A stretch of DNA of 64,000 nt from Lichenostomus cassidix (taxonomy: Eukaryota > Chordata > Aves > Passeriformes > Meliphagidae), in assembly GCA_008360975.2 (NCBI GenBank), contig CM039192.1:12773242-12837241 (forward strand), written 5' to 3'. The notes beneath the pieces were generated by a model that saw only the letters and a program-made list of their open reading frames with translations, made no database searches and was not told where the DNA came from. Both the position numbers and the translations under genes were made by a program. The stretch's first letter is position 1, and every line of letters starts with the position of its first letter. Of this stretch, positions 22,701 through 36,400 are shown piece after piece.

Positions 22701-25700
22701 TCATAACTGTGATCAAAAAGTGTTATCCCCTAACTTTATGTAGCAATTTGAATTCCTTGTATTTGTTCAGAGCAGTGATTCTTGTTGGGATTGTTCATAT
22801 GCCAGAGAATTTAGCAATGAAACAGTCAATTTTGAAATCTCTCATAGCATTTAATTTACTGTGCCATTATTATTTCCCTTCACTATGGTTTAATTAGTGC
22901 ACAAACTCTGAATGGTATGAGACCTGTTATTATGTTGGTTGGGGTTTTTCATGTTTTATTTTGCGCATTCTGTTTTCTGCTTGAAGTTATATAGTAATTT
23001 CTGTGGGAATATGTTTCCTGATACTACTTTGAAATCCAGCATCCTTGCTGAGGTAGCAGTTCAGGTAGAACAAGTGTCTCCCATCATCACAGTGTATATG
23101 TGATGAATGTTGCTTGGCTCGGTTAGTATAAGTGAGTTACTCCTGTGAACCACCATCTGAAGGCTCTGTCAGACCTCCTCCGTTTGTTGTAGTGCACTGA
23201 AAAGACCTCAAAGATGGCGCTGTAGTTGCAGGTAACAAGAGGAAGGTTCTTGCTCATGCTGAGGGAGGCAAAATCTTTGAATCGCTCTGGTCAGGCTGGC
23301 TGTTCCTTGTGTTCCTTCTCCCAAGACATTGGAATGTTCCCAGGGGATGTCCCTGCTCAAAGAAGGGTTGGGTGGCAGTGCATCTTCTGCTCCTTTACAT
23401 GCCATGTAAATTCTCCTGTGAAATCTGGCACACTGTGCTCCTTACTAAATTCTTCTAGGGGAGATTTCTTGACCCTGTTGTGAAGGCTTTTACATGCTAC
23501 TCTGGCAAGTGAGTATGAGAAGAAAATAAGACAATCTCCTTGGTGTTCTTCTGTAAGGAGAGAGTATATTCAACTAATAGCTTGTTCACTAATTGATGTG
23601 TTAATTTCTCAGAAGTTGCTGTCTACAACAGGTATACTCATTGCTTTCACAAGTAGAACAGGTATTTAATATTAAAATAATTCTATTAATTTACCAAAAG
23701 AAATAAAAAGAGGAAATAAATGGTTTAACTGTCTATTGTCACATGCAAAATCCTTGATTTGCTAAAAGAACCATGTAGAGAGGAAGCATTTTATTTTAAT
23801 CTCCCTGAGTTCTGTTAAGCAGCAAAGAACCACTACTTTTGTGGTGCAGAAGTCCACAGATCTGGCTCTGTGGTGAGTATCTCCTGTGGAGATCTTGCTC
23901 AAGGTTGGAAAAGTTCATACACTGAATCAGTAGGACCCAATTATTAGCTCTTTTTCCCCACCATCCCAATGTGTGTGTGTGTGCACGTGCTCACCATAGC
24001 AGCCACAGTCGCCAGTCGTACACATGCTCCTGGCTGAGACAAGTGCTGAAGCTTTTTAATTTAGAGAGCTCTGTTGCTTGTGGGGATTATGGTTAACATT
24101 TAAAATACCATCAGCTTTCACTGTAATGTAGAACACACAGCTGCTACTGCATTTTCAAACAAGATATTTTCAGCAGTAACTTTTGCTTTAGCAAGTATTC
24201 AAACATTCATGAAACCCCCCAAACAAATAAACCACTTCTTCCCCAGGCTAAAGTCATGGGGATAGCCATAGCCTCCTTCCTCTTCCATTTCACACAATCA
24301 TTTAGCAGTACAGGCTTGAGTATTTCTATAAATTGATTTCTGGGCCATGCCAGATACCTTTTTGGAAGGAACCTGCAATGGAGAGGCATTTGAGCTTTGT
24401 GCAGTATCCTTCTAGCAGCCAGCACTTTCCTGCTCTTCCCCTTGTTTGTAAATCTGACAGCAGGACCTCATCCTATGTGTACAATGTTGGCTGATCTGGA
24501 ATTTTATAATTCTTGTTGGAGCTCAACTGTCTTTGTAGAGTTCTCTGTGTGTTCTGGATGGTTGGGTTTTTTGTTTTGTTTTGGGTTTTTTTTGAGAGGA
24601 ATGTGTGTATGTGGTTGTCCCAAGAAAATAATATAGAAACCACTATGCAACTTGGTGGCAAGCAACAGTTCCTTTTTTGTCTTTAACAGCTCTCAGAAAA
24701 ACTGTCTGTAGTCCAGCAATGTTACTGTTACCAAAATCTGTGTGGTTTGGGGCATAGGATGGTGCCCTCAAACAGTGCTTGCACTCTCAAGTTTACAATT
24801 CAGAAGATCACAGATGAGAATGCTTTGCGATTATGGTAATGGACTGTGATTTGGGGCATTTGGCTTCTTTCTGTTGCATTCTTTCAACAAGAACCTAAAC
24901 GAGAGAGTTAACCTATCATTCTCAAGCTTTTTACAAGCATTTGCAATAGTTTTATGTATGAAAAAGCCTTAGGTATGAACAGCTTTAAGGCAGTCTTCTG
25001 TGCTTCTATCTACATAACCCTGACTTTTGGTGCATTGTCTTGCTTTAGCTTTAAGATTTTTTTATTTGCTGGCTAATGGGAAATGTGTCAGTTCTCCTTT
25101 GAGAATGGCAGGAAACATGTTTTGAGAGATTATTGGAATTAAAGTGATTTAGCAGCTACCTTAATTGAAAAATACTTAAATTTGACATTACACTTCCCTA
25201 AGCATTATACCCATTCTGTGATCTACTGTAGGTGTAGGTTCCTCATTAAATGACTTCTGAACAATAGGAAGGTGGGAGTGATGTGTAGGTCATTGCTGAA
25301 ATGTGTGTTGCACTCCATTAGAAGTGTGCAGTGCCAGCTGATCTTGAACTCTTCATTGTACTGATAATTCCAAGATTTACTGAAGAATTCTGTGGGCTGG
25401 TTCCTTTGGATGTTTTTGAATATTATTCTGCCAAAGCCTATGTAAGTAAATACAGAAATGCACCATTGAATTCAAGTTTCTACATTGTGTTTGTGGTGCT
25501 ATGTTTAAAGCAAGGCAGCAGAACTGGAAACTTCTTATGGGTCCCCATTCATCCTTAGCAGCAGCAGTGAATGGCTGCTAGTGAAAATTACAGCAGAGTT
25601 CAGGTTGCTGTCTTGTATGGCGAGTGCAGAGATGTGCCCAGTACTCTCAAAGTTCAACTTTGCTCTTTATCACATCCCAAGTAACTGGATTTACAAATCA

Positions 25701-27601
25701 GATCTGTGTTTCACATTTAAGATTATCTCTTTACATTCTGCAGCTCACTAACTGAAGTGATAGACAATACAACATTAGCATCTAAGCTGAAGCATGGTGT
25801 TTCTAATGGAAAGATCAAGGGAGAGCGTTTGAAGTTAAACACAAGTTGTTTTTATTGTATGCAACTAGTTTTTATTGTGTGGTTTTCTTAGTTTCTTTAA
25901 CTTTTGTCAGTGTTTTTTCAATAAAAATTGCAAAGCTGATTTAGTTCAGGTCCTACAGTATCTCTTAAGTTGGTTAGACAGAAAGTAGATACAAACATGT
26001 CCTGTTTATTTTTTTATGTACCCTGTAATAGAGGCCATACAGTATTATTTTCAGTCTTATCTTTTTCAGCTTTCACAAAAGGACTTGAAATTGTATTAAT
26101 TTTAAAGGACATGCTATGGGAGATGAACTTTTCAAGTTAGAGGAAGATAGCTTTTGCTGAAATTCCTTTGATAACCCTTAATAATGGAGTAAGATATAAA
26201 AGGCTTCTACTAAATGAACAAACCTTCCTTAAAGTTACAAAACATTTTAGAAGAACATTTACTAACTCTTACACAAACTCTAAAATTCTTATTCTTTATA
26301 TTAGGTGTCTGCTTTGAGCTTGACTTAGTTTTTGATCTTTTAGCTTTCTTCGTCCTCTTTGCTTAAGCTTTTACACTGTGGTTTTTATCTGTACTTCTGG
26401 TATTCTATGATCTCTGATTGCTTTATGTTTTCAGGACTCTAGAAGTTTTAGAGTATTTCTTTAAGATCAACTTTATCCTCACTGCTGTCTGTCCATGTTC
26501 CTTTTTCTTAGTTTAAAAAAATTGCGTGTTTCAAGGTAGAACTTTCTTTGCAGCATTTTCTTCTTGCTAATTAGTAAGAACTGACTTTCTGAGAAGAGCC
26601 TTGAAATTTTTTGAAATTGTTTTTTCCATTTTCTTTCAGGAAAAAAAACAAGGTAACATTTAGTTTGACTCTACCATCTTGAACTAAGCAGAGAGAGGGA
26701 AAATGAGTGTTGGAGGGGATAGATAGAGTACCAGATTTGAGATGTCGTGGTTTTGGTTCTTAAGAGTTATTTTTCCTTGTGCTGTTTGCAGCTCCTTTTG
26801 GCTGTAACTGAGGGCACTGCCTGTTGGAACTCTTGACACCTCTTTGCACAGGAAGGCTCTGGTGGCAGGGATGGCAAGAGAGGCTACTGGGCTAAGGTGG
26901 CTTCAGTCACTTTATGCATTAACAGAAGGCAGTAATGCAGCTGTGTGAGCTCATGTACAGTGTGTCCTTCATCCATGACAGAAGCAGCTGAGCTTCAGCT
27001 GGAAAGTAAATGACCTTGATATTTGGTGCCTAATTGGCGTGCGAAGCAGACAGGACAGGTTTTATAGAGCTGGCTTGCTTAAGTGGTGGTTAAAAAGATG
27101 TGGGATTTATCTAGTAGTAAGAATACCTAGAAATGCTGAAGTAATTATTTATATTTTTCCTTAACTAGTGAAGCAGCAGGCTGATTGTCTCTATTAAAGG
27201 GTTTTTTTTTTGATCCTAGCCAAAATTGAAAACTTGACATCTTTCCTTTTACAGAAGAGTGTAAGTTTATTAACAGTTGGGAGCTACAGTAATAAGGGCT
27301 GCTGATTATTGCTTATGTTTGTTTTCTAGCGATCAGAAGTTCAGCCTGGGAATAGTTCCAGGAAATGCCAAGTACCAGGATTCTATTCTAACAACTGTTC
27401 TGTAGTGTTCAAAGTGGTGTAGGTAGTATGGTCAAGACCAATCTTTTTTTCTTTTATTTATGTGTGCAAGAGTTTTCCACACCTTCCTGAGCACTCTGCA
27501 TGTGTTCTTTATTCTTCAGAAATCTGATTTGCACCAATATTGTAGCTTCATACCCAAATAATTCTTCCCAAAACAGGAAACCTTTACTTTGCATTCCTTA
27601 C
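19735..27601. other. Long unannotated stretch, pyrimidine-rich in part
   Basis: The + strand of 20550-21350 is unusually rich in C and T. Elsewhere the DNA is AT-rich and unique. Small (TG)n at 23970 is the only clear repeat. All frames in this stretch are under 90 codons and none has a convincing acceptor/donor pair. AATAAA copies (for example near 25920) lack an upstream exon. Confidence 0.45.
23970..23983. repeat. Short (TG)n microsatellite
   Basis: Seven TG units ending in GTGCACGTGC, at 23970-23983. Confidence 0.8.
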
Positions 27602-27739
27602 CTGAGGAATGTAATGGGCTATTGCCATGTGGTTTTCTGCTGAAGATCTTTTCAGGTTTTGTTTCAGGCTCTGGCTGACATGGCCAGCACTGGGCTTTCT
27701 GCTGCCAAGTGCTATAACGTGTGCTCAAATATTGACTTC
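27602..27739 (-). other. Candidate exon on the - strand, 138 bp
   Basis: On the - strand the acceptor is a clean pyrimidine tract (CACCTCTCTCTCGCTAG) and the donor is consensus (CCTCAG then GTAAGG). Only one phase is open over the whole length: two bases, 45 codons, one base. It reads SQYLSTRYSTWQQKAQCWPC, QPEPETKPEKIFSRKPHGNS, PLHSS. The piece is symmetric phase 1-1, and it joins in frame to 14273-14350. A Pro/Glu/Lys-rich middle with two Cys suggests no known domain to me. This is the best-formed exon candidate on the - strand; a noncoding exon remains possible. Confidence 0.28.
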
Positions 27740-30700
27740 CTAGCGAGAGAGAGGTGCTGGACCTCCAAGTTAAAACACTATATATAGTATTGCACTTTAA
27801 ATTGAAGCTGGAAATACTCACCAGTACAACCTGAGGTATGGTACAAATGCTTTCTCTATGCAACATTAAGACTGAAATTAATGTCTGCGGTAAAGGAGAC
27901 CCAGTGATGATTTGAGGAATTCCTGTTGAATTCATGTTGCTTTTCCTTTTTCCTCCTTTTTAATACAGATTAAGTTAATGGGTTCCAGATAGAGAAATTA
28001 CAGGTCTTGAAGAGGGCTTTTTGGTTTGCTTTAATTTACTTATTTATTTTTAAAATTAACCTAGTCCAACACCCAGTTGAGTCTACTTGGGTCTAGGAGG
28101 CACTGAGCTTCAGTCAGCTTCAACCTTAGAAGAGGACATTGAGCCCCACAGAAATTATTCTACACAGAAAATAAAATTTTGCCTCAGCACAGATTCTGTA
28201 ATGCTATAGAGGAGTGTCCATTACATACTTTCTGAACCTATAGTGTCATTCAAGGGATTCAGAAGACACTGACACAGAGCAGTTCACTTTGACAGGACAT
28301 CTAAATCCTGAAAATGGATGCTTATTGGTGCTTCCTGCAAAAATAAATTAGAAATAGAGATAGCACAGTTCTATCTGAATACCATTTAGAAGCCTTTTGG
28401 GAGTTGTCTAGAACTAGGTGCAAGTGTTTATTTTTCTCTTTTTTCAGATGTATCAAATATTTAATCCTAAAGCCTTGCTGAGCAATAAATTTATTTTAAC
28501 TAGTCAATGAGATACAAGTGAAAATCTTGGCTGTCTCCAGCCATTCCAGCTCACCGACACTGACCAGTCTGGCGTTGCTCCAAGAGCAGCTACAATTCAT
28601 AAACTTTAAGAAGCATTAAACACATTGATCACGTTAACCAAGAGAATAAAAGTTGCTGCCTTCTACCATTAGGTTCAGAAAAGGCAATCAATAGGGTTCT
28701 TTGGGACTATCATTTTGTAGTAGTGGAGAAATTTAATTTCAGACATCATTTTATAACCTCTGCACAACTGTTCTACAATTTTCCATATGCTTTATTTGAA
28801 TGCCACCCATCAGAAGCTGCCCAAGGCAAGCATGTCTGTCCTTTGCCTTTGACTTTTTCCTTTCCTTCCTCTGCTCAATACATTGGCAGTAGCTGTTACT
28901 GGGGTTACACCCAACCTTAGCATGGAGCAGAGTTCCTGCCACAGCTGCAGCCTTCATGAGTCAGAAAAACACAGCTGAAACTGCTTTAATAAAACCCCCC
29001 CCTTGCACCCAGGCAGCCCTGGTTTTGTTAAGGGAAATTCCCCCTCTGTGTCAGATGTGAGGATGTGTGAGGTTGTTCCCTAATTCAGTCTCCACTGGTT
29101 GGTATCCCAAACATCACACCTACAGATGAATGAGGGCCTGTTGGTTACTCTCTTGTTCCATTAAGTAAGTAATCTTTGATAAGGAAGAGTGACTGCAGCT
29201 AATGGCAACAACATTTTCACTGGTTTCAGCATTCACTAAGGTCATAATAATATATAGATAAAATGAATATATATAAAATGCGTTACAAGTTCAGCCCGCA
29301 GGTCCTGCCTGTTCCACGGGTTAGTGTGCAGTAGTAGATGCTTTTGGGGAGACATAAAGGTGGTATGTGTATCCTTTTTTCTTGCCTTCCCACAGTTTGC
29401 ATTTTAAAGATTGTGGTATATTATGCCAAGCTAATATTTTAAAGCCTTCTGAATTTTAACTGGTTTTGTCGTATGTATCACTGAAGAGGACACCAGAAGG
29501 TGCCATTTCCAGTGCTGCAATTTTACAGGTCAGTGACTCCTTCTGAGGAAACTGAAGTGTCTCAATATACAATTCTTGCTCAGTTTAACCAGGTTGACAG
29601 TACCATATTTGCAGTCTCTTCTAGATAACCTCATGAGCCTCTGTAATGGTATCTGTCCTTTCTAACATATTTCAGCACACTGGTAAATGTTGATGATTGT
29701 CCTTGAAGAGCTGTCATAACTACCCACAGCATTCTGCTGCATGTGTGGGGATTGCAAATCAGCTTGAGGTTAAGACATGGTTTTAATTTCTTTTATATCC
29801 TCTAGGTTTAGTGAAGGTGCTTTTGGAGAAATTGATTTAGAAACTGAGTTGGTCAGTGTCTGATGGTTTCAGTGTTACTTTAAGCAGGAAGCCAGTCTCT
29901 GTCTCTTTTTTTTGTATGCATTGCTGTTCAACACCTTAAGCCCTGAGCAACACTTTTGCCCTGTGTGCTAACATGATGCAAAAAAACCACAGCTGTAAAT
30001 TTACAGGGCAGCTGTGATTCTGTTATACCTCTGAGGATAGGTTTTAAAAGGCTAAATATCTGTCTGTGAATTAAGAGTACAGGACATGGGCTGTTTTTCA
30101 GATCCAACTGGGATGTTTTGTGAGTTTATTGTCTGTAGCAACAAAAACTATGGGAAGTCGTAGGTGAAGCCAGAATGAACAAGAACCTGTTGGAAACAAT
30201 CTAGAGAATCAATATCACTGGTGACAGTTTTGTCAACTGTAGGGTGCCTATATCTGTACCCTGCTTTACTAAATAATCAATCTATTGATTGCCACTTTAG
30301 ACTTGCTCTGTATTCAAGGCACTAAGCTTGTGCCTGAGATATAATTAGTGTCTGGGATTTGGTGAATATAGGGGGAAATATATTGATTAGGATTTTCCCT
30401 TCCTTTTACAAGAAGGGTAAAGGAAGGATTTTTTTTTTAATATCTCTTGAACACTTGCACTGAAACATATTTTATGTCTTGTTACATAAAAGATGTACTC
30501 TTTGATTCCAACACAATGATTCCTGACTGTCTCAAGACTACCAAATAAAAGCATATTTATTTTAAAAAGGAGATAAATAGACAAATCTGGCTCTAAATAT
30601 AAATGAATGTTTATATTTTAGGATTGCCTTCTTTCAATTCACTACTAGATGCATACACTTTGAAATGCTGACACTGTTCAGAATTACCTTAGAAGAGACT

Positions 30701-30808
30701 GTGTTACTTGAATGATTCATAATATGGAGAAAACATGCAGATTTTTCTCTGCTTCCAGGAGAATGGGGGAAAGGAATAAAAAAATGGCATGGAAATTGAC
30801 TTAATGGA

Positions 30809-30890
30809 AGTTTGTTTGGTTTGGTTTGGTTTTTTTTTTTATTTTTCCTTTATCCCCTGTAAACAAGTTTGTTTTGTTTTGTTTTTTTTG
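30809..30890. repeat. GTTT/GGTTT and poly-T low-complexity tract
   Basis: Repeated TTTGG and GTTTT units grade into poly-T on the + strand. It is common low-complexity sequence, possibly the tail of an old reverse-transcribed insert on the - strand. Confidence 0.7.
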
Positions 30891-33188
30891 TTTAATACAA
30901 TGTGGTTTAAAAATAGGTTTATTTCTTTTATAATTTCTTTATTAAGTAAAGAATTTCTGTAAGACTTCTTGCAAATGTTGCTTTTGTATTAGAAAAGAAT
31001 TAGAGGTGGTCTGGAGAAGAGTGCAAAAGCTGGAAAATTAAAGAATTGGTGCCGGCATGAGCATAATAAAAACAAAGACTGAATATACCAAAGGGAATAA
31101 GAGATTAAAAAATCTGAATTTTGTGGATTTCTTTGATGTATATCTGTGCATAAAATATCTAAGCATGTCTTTGGGTAATATTTGAGACAGAGATATTTGT
31201 TAAAGTCTTAAATTTGAAAGTGTACCACCTGTAAATCAAGCAGGAAGACCTGGGAAGAACAGCCTTAACATACTTTGTAAGTTTTCAGTCATGAATCAAA
31301 TAGACAGCAGAACTTAAAACCTGTCAGGCCTTCTTTATAGACATCCTAGAGCATTGAAAATGTCTCTGTGGACATTTTCCAGAATTCATTCAATGCTCTT
31401 GTATAAACTTCCATGTTTCTCAGGTAATCTTGTAACTAACTCTAAATGAGAAAGATTCGGATCTCATATTTTTGTACAGTCTGTATGGACTGTAAATTAG
31501 TTTGAATAGTGAAGAACTCAAAGTAAAAGTTACCAATGGAAACAAAGTGATATGAAACTCACTGACAAGTTTTTGTAAGAACCATGGCAGTTTAATTTAT
31601 AGGTCACAGTCAAGTCTTTACCCCTCCTTTTTTTCTTCTCTCTTATGTTTTGGCAATTTCTCAATTGTCTGGTTTTGTCCTAGATATTTCATTACTTTTC
31701 TTTATAACTTTTGACTTACCTCTTCTTACTGAAGGTAGAGTTAACTAATACTCTAAATTGTTCTAAATGGATTTTTGAAGAATTTAGGATTTTTGAGATA
31801 GGGAGAATATTTCCTCTGACTTCTCCAGAGCTACTATTAGATCCCTGTGGTGATTCTCCAGGTAGCACATGCTTAAGTAAAGGAAGCTCTTCAACAATAG
31901 CTTTTTAAATGAAAGAAGTTGGTAAGTACAGTATATGTATGCCCTTTAATTTTTTTATTACCTGGTTATAAATCTAGACTAAATGGTGAATGAAGCATTT
32001 CCGAAGTTTGTATGGCTCAATAAATTAAAATCAAAATTTCTTCCAGGGCATGGAGAATGCAGTGATGGACATTAGTTTTGTGTTTGAAAAGAGTTTACAT
32101 CTGTTAGTAAATTTAAATAATGAGTTAAATGGTTTTTAAATGATACAGTGTGAGGGCATATCCTTTACATAATTACTTTAAATGCTTTTTTATAGCTTCA
32201 GGTTTTATGTTGGTAACCACATTTCTACCTGACAGTCTGCATGCTGTAATCCTGCCTCTTTGATGGCTTTCACCTTGTTGAAGGGGGTATTCAGATGATC
32301 TCTCTTTAATTGGCAAAGATTACTTCAGTAAAGAACAGTGCTCTAGTAATTCTGAAGTAGTTTGAATGATGTGCTAACATTCTATAAGCAATGGATGTTT
32401 TCTTGAAACAGCTTATTGACTTTCAGGGGTATTTACAAAGTAGGGGTTTCAATAAAATGCTAAGCAATAATTGGGCTAGTTTTCAAAATATATCATTTTG
32501 AGACTTAATGATAGTTCCTTAAGGAAGGGCCGGTAGGATGTTGTTTCCTAAAATGAACGTACAGTAATTAATTAAAGGGTGCTAGATGAGCACAACTGTC
32601 TTTTTCCTTTGCACTCATTAAAATCCTTATGTAATAAGTAAATATATGAATGTTGCTTGTGTTGCATGGACAACAATGATCCAGTTCAGTCTTTGAAAAT
32701 GTTGTATGGCCTTGGAAAATTCTGTATCTAACCTGGGTCACCATTTGTGCAGATTCTCTCATTCCAAGGAACACTAGTCCCCTTGCCTTTAGCGGTGTAA
32801 AGCTGGTTTTGTTCTCCCATGGTCACTGAGCAAGCCCTATGGCCAGACACACAGCTTGCTCTTCCCTTTTCCTGGCTGCAGGATATGGTAATTGGGCTCC
32901 AGGGAGCTCTGCTGGGAGAGGTGCACAGCATCCTCCTGGCCTTGCTGTGTTTTTCCCTTAGCAGTGGGCAGGCAGTGCTGCTTTTCATAGCTGAGTGACA
33001 GTCCTGTGAGAAGGTCTAAAGGAGCTACAAAAGCTCTTCCAGCTATTAGCTCTGAAAAGCAGTTCAGATAATGGGCATTATATACCATTTCCAGCTTTGC
33101 TTTTTTTCCTCCCTAATCCAAGAGAGAGGTGAAAGGCAGTACATTTTAAGAATCAGAGAAACCTTTCATTTGTTAGGATAGCTCCCAC

Positions 33189-33420
33189 ATGAAGTTTGAA
33201 GTGGCGCGATGGGCTCTCGCAGGTGACCTCTGGCAATCGGAGCTGGTTGGTGTCTCGCCCTTCTGTTGGTGGCTTGTCCCTCTGGAGCAGGGTGCCAGAT
33301 CAGCATGTGCCCATGCCTCTGGCACCTCACTCTGCAGCTTGGTGCATTACTGGATCAGCACGGTCACTGAGTCGTGACTGAGCCAGTGTGACATACGGCA
33401 GCACCGCCTTTCACGCTCCT
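33189..33420. promoter_or_regulatory. Isolated CpG-bearing patch
   Basis: About nine CpGs (for example GCGCGATGG, CTCGCAGG, ATCGGAG, TCTCGCCC, CACGGTC, GAGTCGTGA, TACGGC) occur in some 230 bases, in an otherwise CpG-depleted region. Two overlapping + frames of about 61 codons cross it. It may be a minor promoter or enhancer, a hypomethylated exon, or a young insert not recognised here. Confidence 0.25.
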
Positions 33421-36400
33421 GGAAGATATTTGAGTTTTCAGGAAATGTGTATATTTGTCTGTTCTGAAAGATACGTGCTTTTAACATCTATCACAGCTAT
33501 TGCAAAAGGCTTCTTCTTTTAGGTACAAAGATACATTACTTACATATTGTGATCGTGACTGTAAATTATTACCTGTGTACAATTAAATGTGATGTGTTTT
33601 GTGCTGTACAGAGCATGGTTTCATTTTTATATTGGCTATTTGTCTCATGCTTGCTGGGCTGATGTGTATGTTTACAATTATATACAAAAGTCTGTCACTA
33701 GTAGCATATTAAAGAAGATGGTGGGGAAAATTGACTGACTGTCCTCTAATCAACCCTGGTCAGTAATTTAAATATTTTCCATTAAGGTGAGCTGGTTCTG
33801 GGCAAATTTGCTCTACTTTTTTTCCTTCCAAGTAGCCCTGCTGTTAGGTTTGGAAAGTCCTATACTGTAAAGTTGGCACCCTGGAAAAATAAAGACAAAA
33901 ACCACAAGAAGAAGTTCAAAAGAAATACAGACTAAGAATGAAGTTTTCAAGCTACGTTCCAAGGCAAGGACTTTTCATCTTTATACCTTTGAATTGTGAA
34001 TCAAGGCAGTAAAAGTTACTACTAGGTTAAAGTTTAAATGGCATAGAAAAGGTAGAAAAAAAGATTAAACATATTCTGTCTGGACAGTGGAACAAAGACT
34101 TTGAATCCTTATCTATGCACCTGTCTATTGAGTATCTAAGTTCCAGGAGTCCCACAGAGGACATGCAATGAGCACTCTTATTGTTCGTATTAAGAACTGA
34201 AGTAATTGAAAGGAAAAGTAAGGTAAGGAGAATCAGAAATCAGATGTGACTGCCTGTATGGTTAAAAAATAATTTAAAGGGAAAGTGACTATCAAGCAGT
34301 TCATATTATGGAAATCTGACCATTGAAGATAGAATAAAAAAAAAATCTATTATTCTTTGAAAGAGTTTTTCCTCTCTAAGTGAGACTTAAATATCATTTG
34401 AAAACCAGTAATTTTCACAAAGTGCCTTACTGGCCACTTGTAAAGGAGCAATTCAAATGCATGTTTTTTTGATTCTTTGAATTTGTCTGATGGCTGGGTC
34501 TGAGCCATGGAGATTTTTTTATTTTGTTTTTATTTTTTTCCTGTAGAGACATCTGTTTTGTGGCTTTTTTTAAGTGTGAAAATTATGCAGGTATAAATAA
34601 GCATATTAAAATGACAAAGTCTGTTTACTTGGGTTTCTTGCTTAATATAGCCATCTAATTCAAAATTGGTCTGACACCTCTATTTTGCTAAGAGGGTAGT
34701 AATCCTAATAATAATTTTAATGTTTTATATTCTGAGTTATTAAATTATGTTATCTGCCCAAATCTTGGGTTTGGGGTTTTTTTGAGCTGTCCTTTCAGTT
34801 CATTAAATTGGTAACTGAAGTGTATTATATGGAAGGTGGTTTACCAGCTTATACATGTTAATGAACTACATGAAAATTTCTTAATTAGATAGAATGAAAT
34901 CAGATTTATTTTAAATTTTATTTCATGCAGGATTTATAAATTATCAACTAGTACTATAGCTTCAGTTTCATTATGTTAGTGGGCTATGAGGGGGGAGAAA
35001 GATACTTAATAGTTACTTTCTGGTGAAAAAGAGAATAACTTACCAGAGAGAGTGGAAGATGATTTTAAAAATAGATTTTAATGTTTAGCTTTATTTAATA
35101 AAGATATTTCGCGCTCTGCAGAATTTCAGCAACTTTCAAAATTGCCTCTTGCCATGGTGCTTACTATGATTTATGATATATTCAGGAATATATTATGTCT
35201 AGGACTGACATGAAGTATTGCAGGTTGTATCATTATCAGATGGTAGGATTTTATTTGAGTTAAGGATCTCCAGTGCATAAGGCAAGTTTCTGTCCAGCTT
35301 TCAAACATGTGACAAATGTATTTCCTTTTTAAATTAGGACCCACTCTGAAGCTCAATTCTGGTTGTACCATCTGTATTTCCAACTGAGGTTCCCAGTCTG
35401 ATGGCCCAGTTACCTCAACTTTGAATAAAACCTTGTCATGTGTTTAGGACTTTAGGCAGGAATAGCTACTGATGAGCTGATTGTGTACAGAAATGTTGTA
35501 TGCTGCAGGTATGCTGGATTTGCTGCACATGCTAGGACCACCAGGACAAGAATGTAACTGAGTGTTTTTGGCATTTCCTGGGATGTATTATCTAGATACT
35601 GGAAATCTAGGCTGAATTTAGAATTTCGAATTTCATTCTTTTTAGAAGATGACTTTGCTTTTCTGTGTTAAAAACTGCATACATAGGAGTCCCAGATCCA
35701 TGATGGTCTGTTTTATGAGGTCAGAATTCTTCTGACAATGTTTGCACAGCCAAGAAATCAGCCTGGTAAATTTTAGACCTTGGTGCAAAACTGAACAGGT
35801 AAAGAGAGCATTCTCTTTCAAAACCACCACAAAATGTCTCTGTTGGCCTTGCCTTGATGCTTACTGGATGGTGTTGTGTGTGTGGGGTTTTCACATGGGG
35901 TTTGCTGTATTTTTTTCCTTGAGTATAAATCACCACCCAACATAGTAGCTGTTAGCAGCAGCACAGGTGTGTCAGTGTGGTTACCCTGTTGTCAAGTTTA
36001 TCCATCCTCTGCATGTTGTTATCACTTGGATGCAGTTTAGCATTGGTGCATTGGCAGTTCCCATGGCATTACAAATTCCTCCCCATCAGCTGCAGGCACA
36101 CAGCAAGTCCCCATCTCACTCGGGATAGAGTCATGTGTGATAAGCCTTTTACCTTGGCATCCCAGATTTCATTTCAGATTTTTCCCAGATTTTCATTTTC
36201 ATCTCCTCACCTGTGCTGTGCTGGAAGGGGCCTGTCCTGTTGCACAGTGGTCAGCAGCCCACTTAAGATGTCACCTTTAGAGAAAACCATCATGCTTGTT
36301 CATCCTGCTCTACCAGAATCCTCATTACACTGAGAAATGTGCTCAAAAGTCACATTTCTTTTCTTACAGTTGCCTCTGCTTGGTCATTGGAGCTGTGCAG

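Noticed and set aside
26620..26660. Possible 13-bp microexon after a strong TTTCTTTCAG acceptor
   Set aside because: It is poly-A low complexity between acceptor and donor, with no informative codons.
27516..27935. 139-codon - strand frame as a single-exon gene
   Set aside because: Only the 138-base middle part between splice sites is kept as an exon candidate; the ends look like intron, and no start context or family supports a whole gene.
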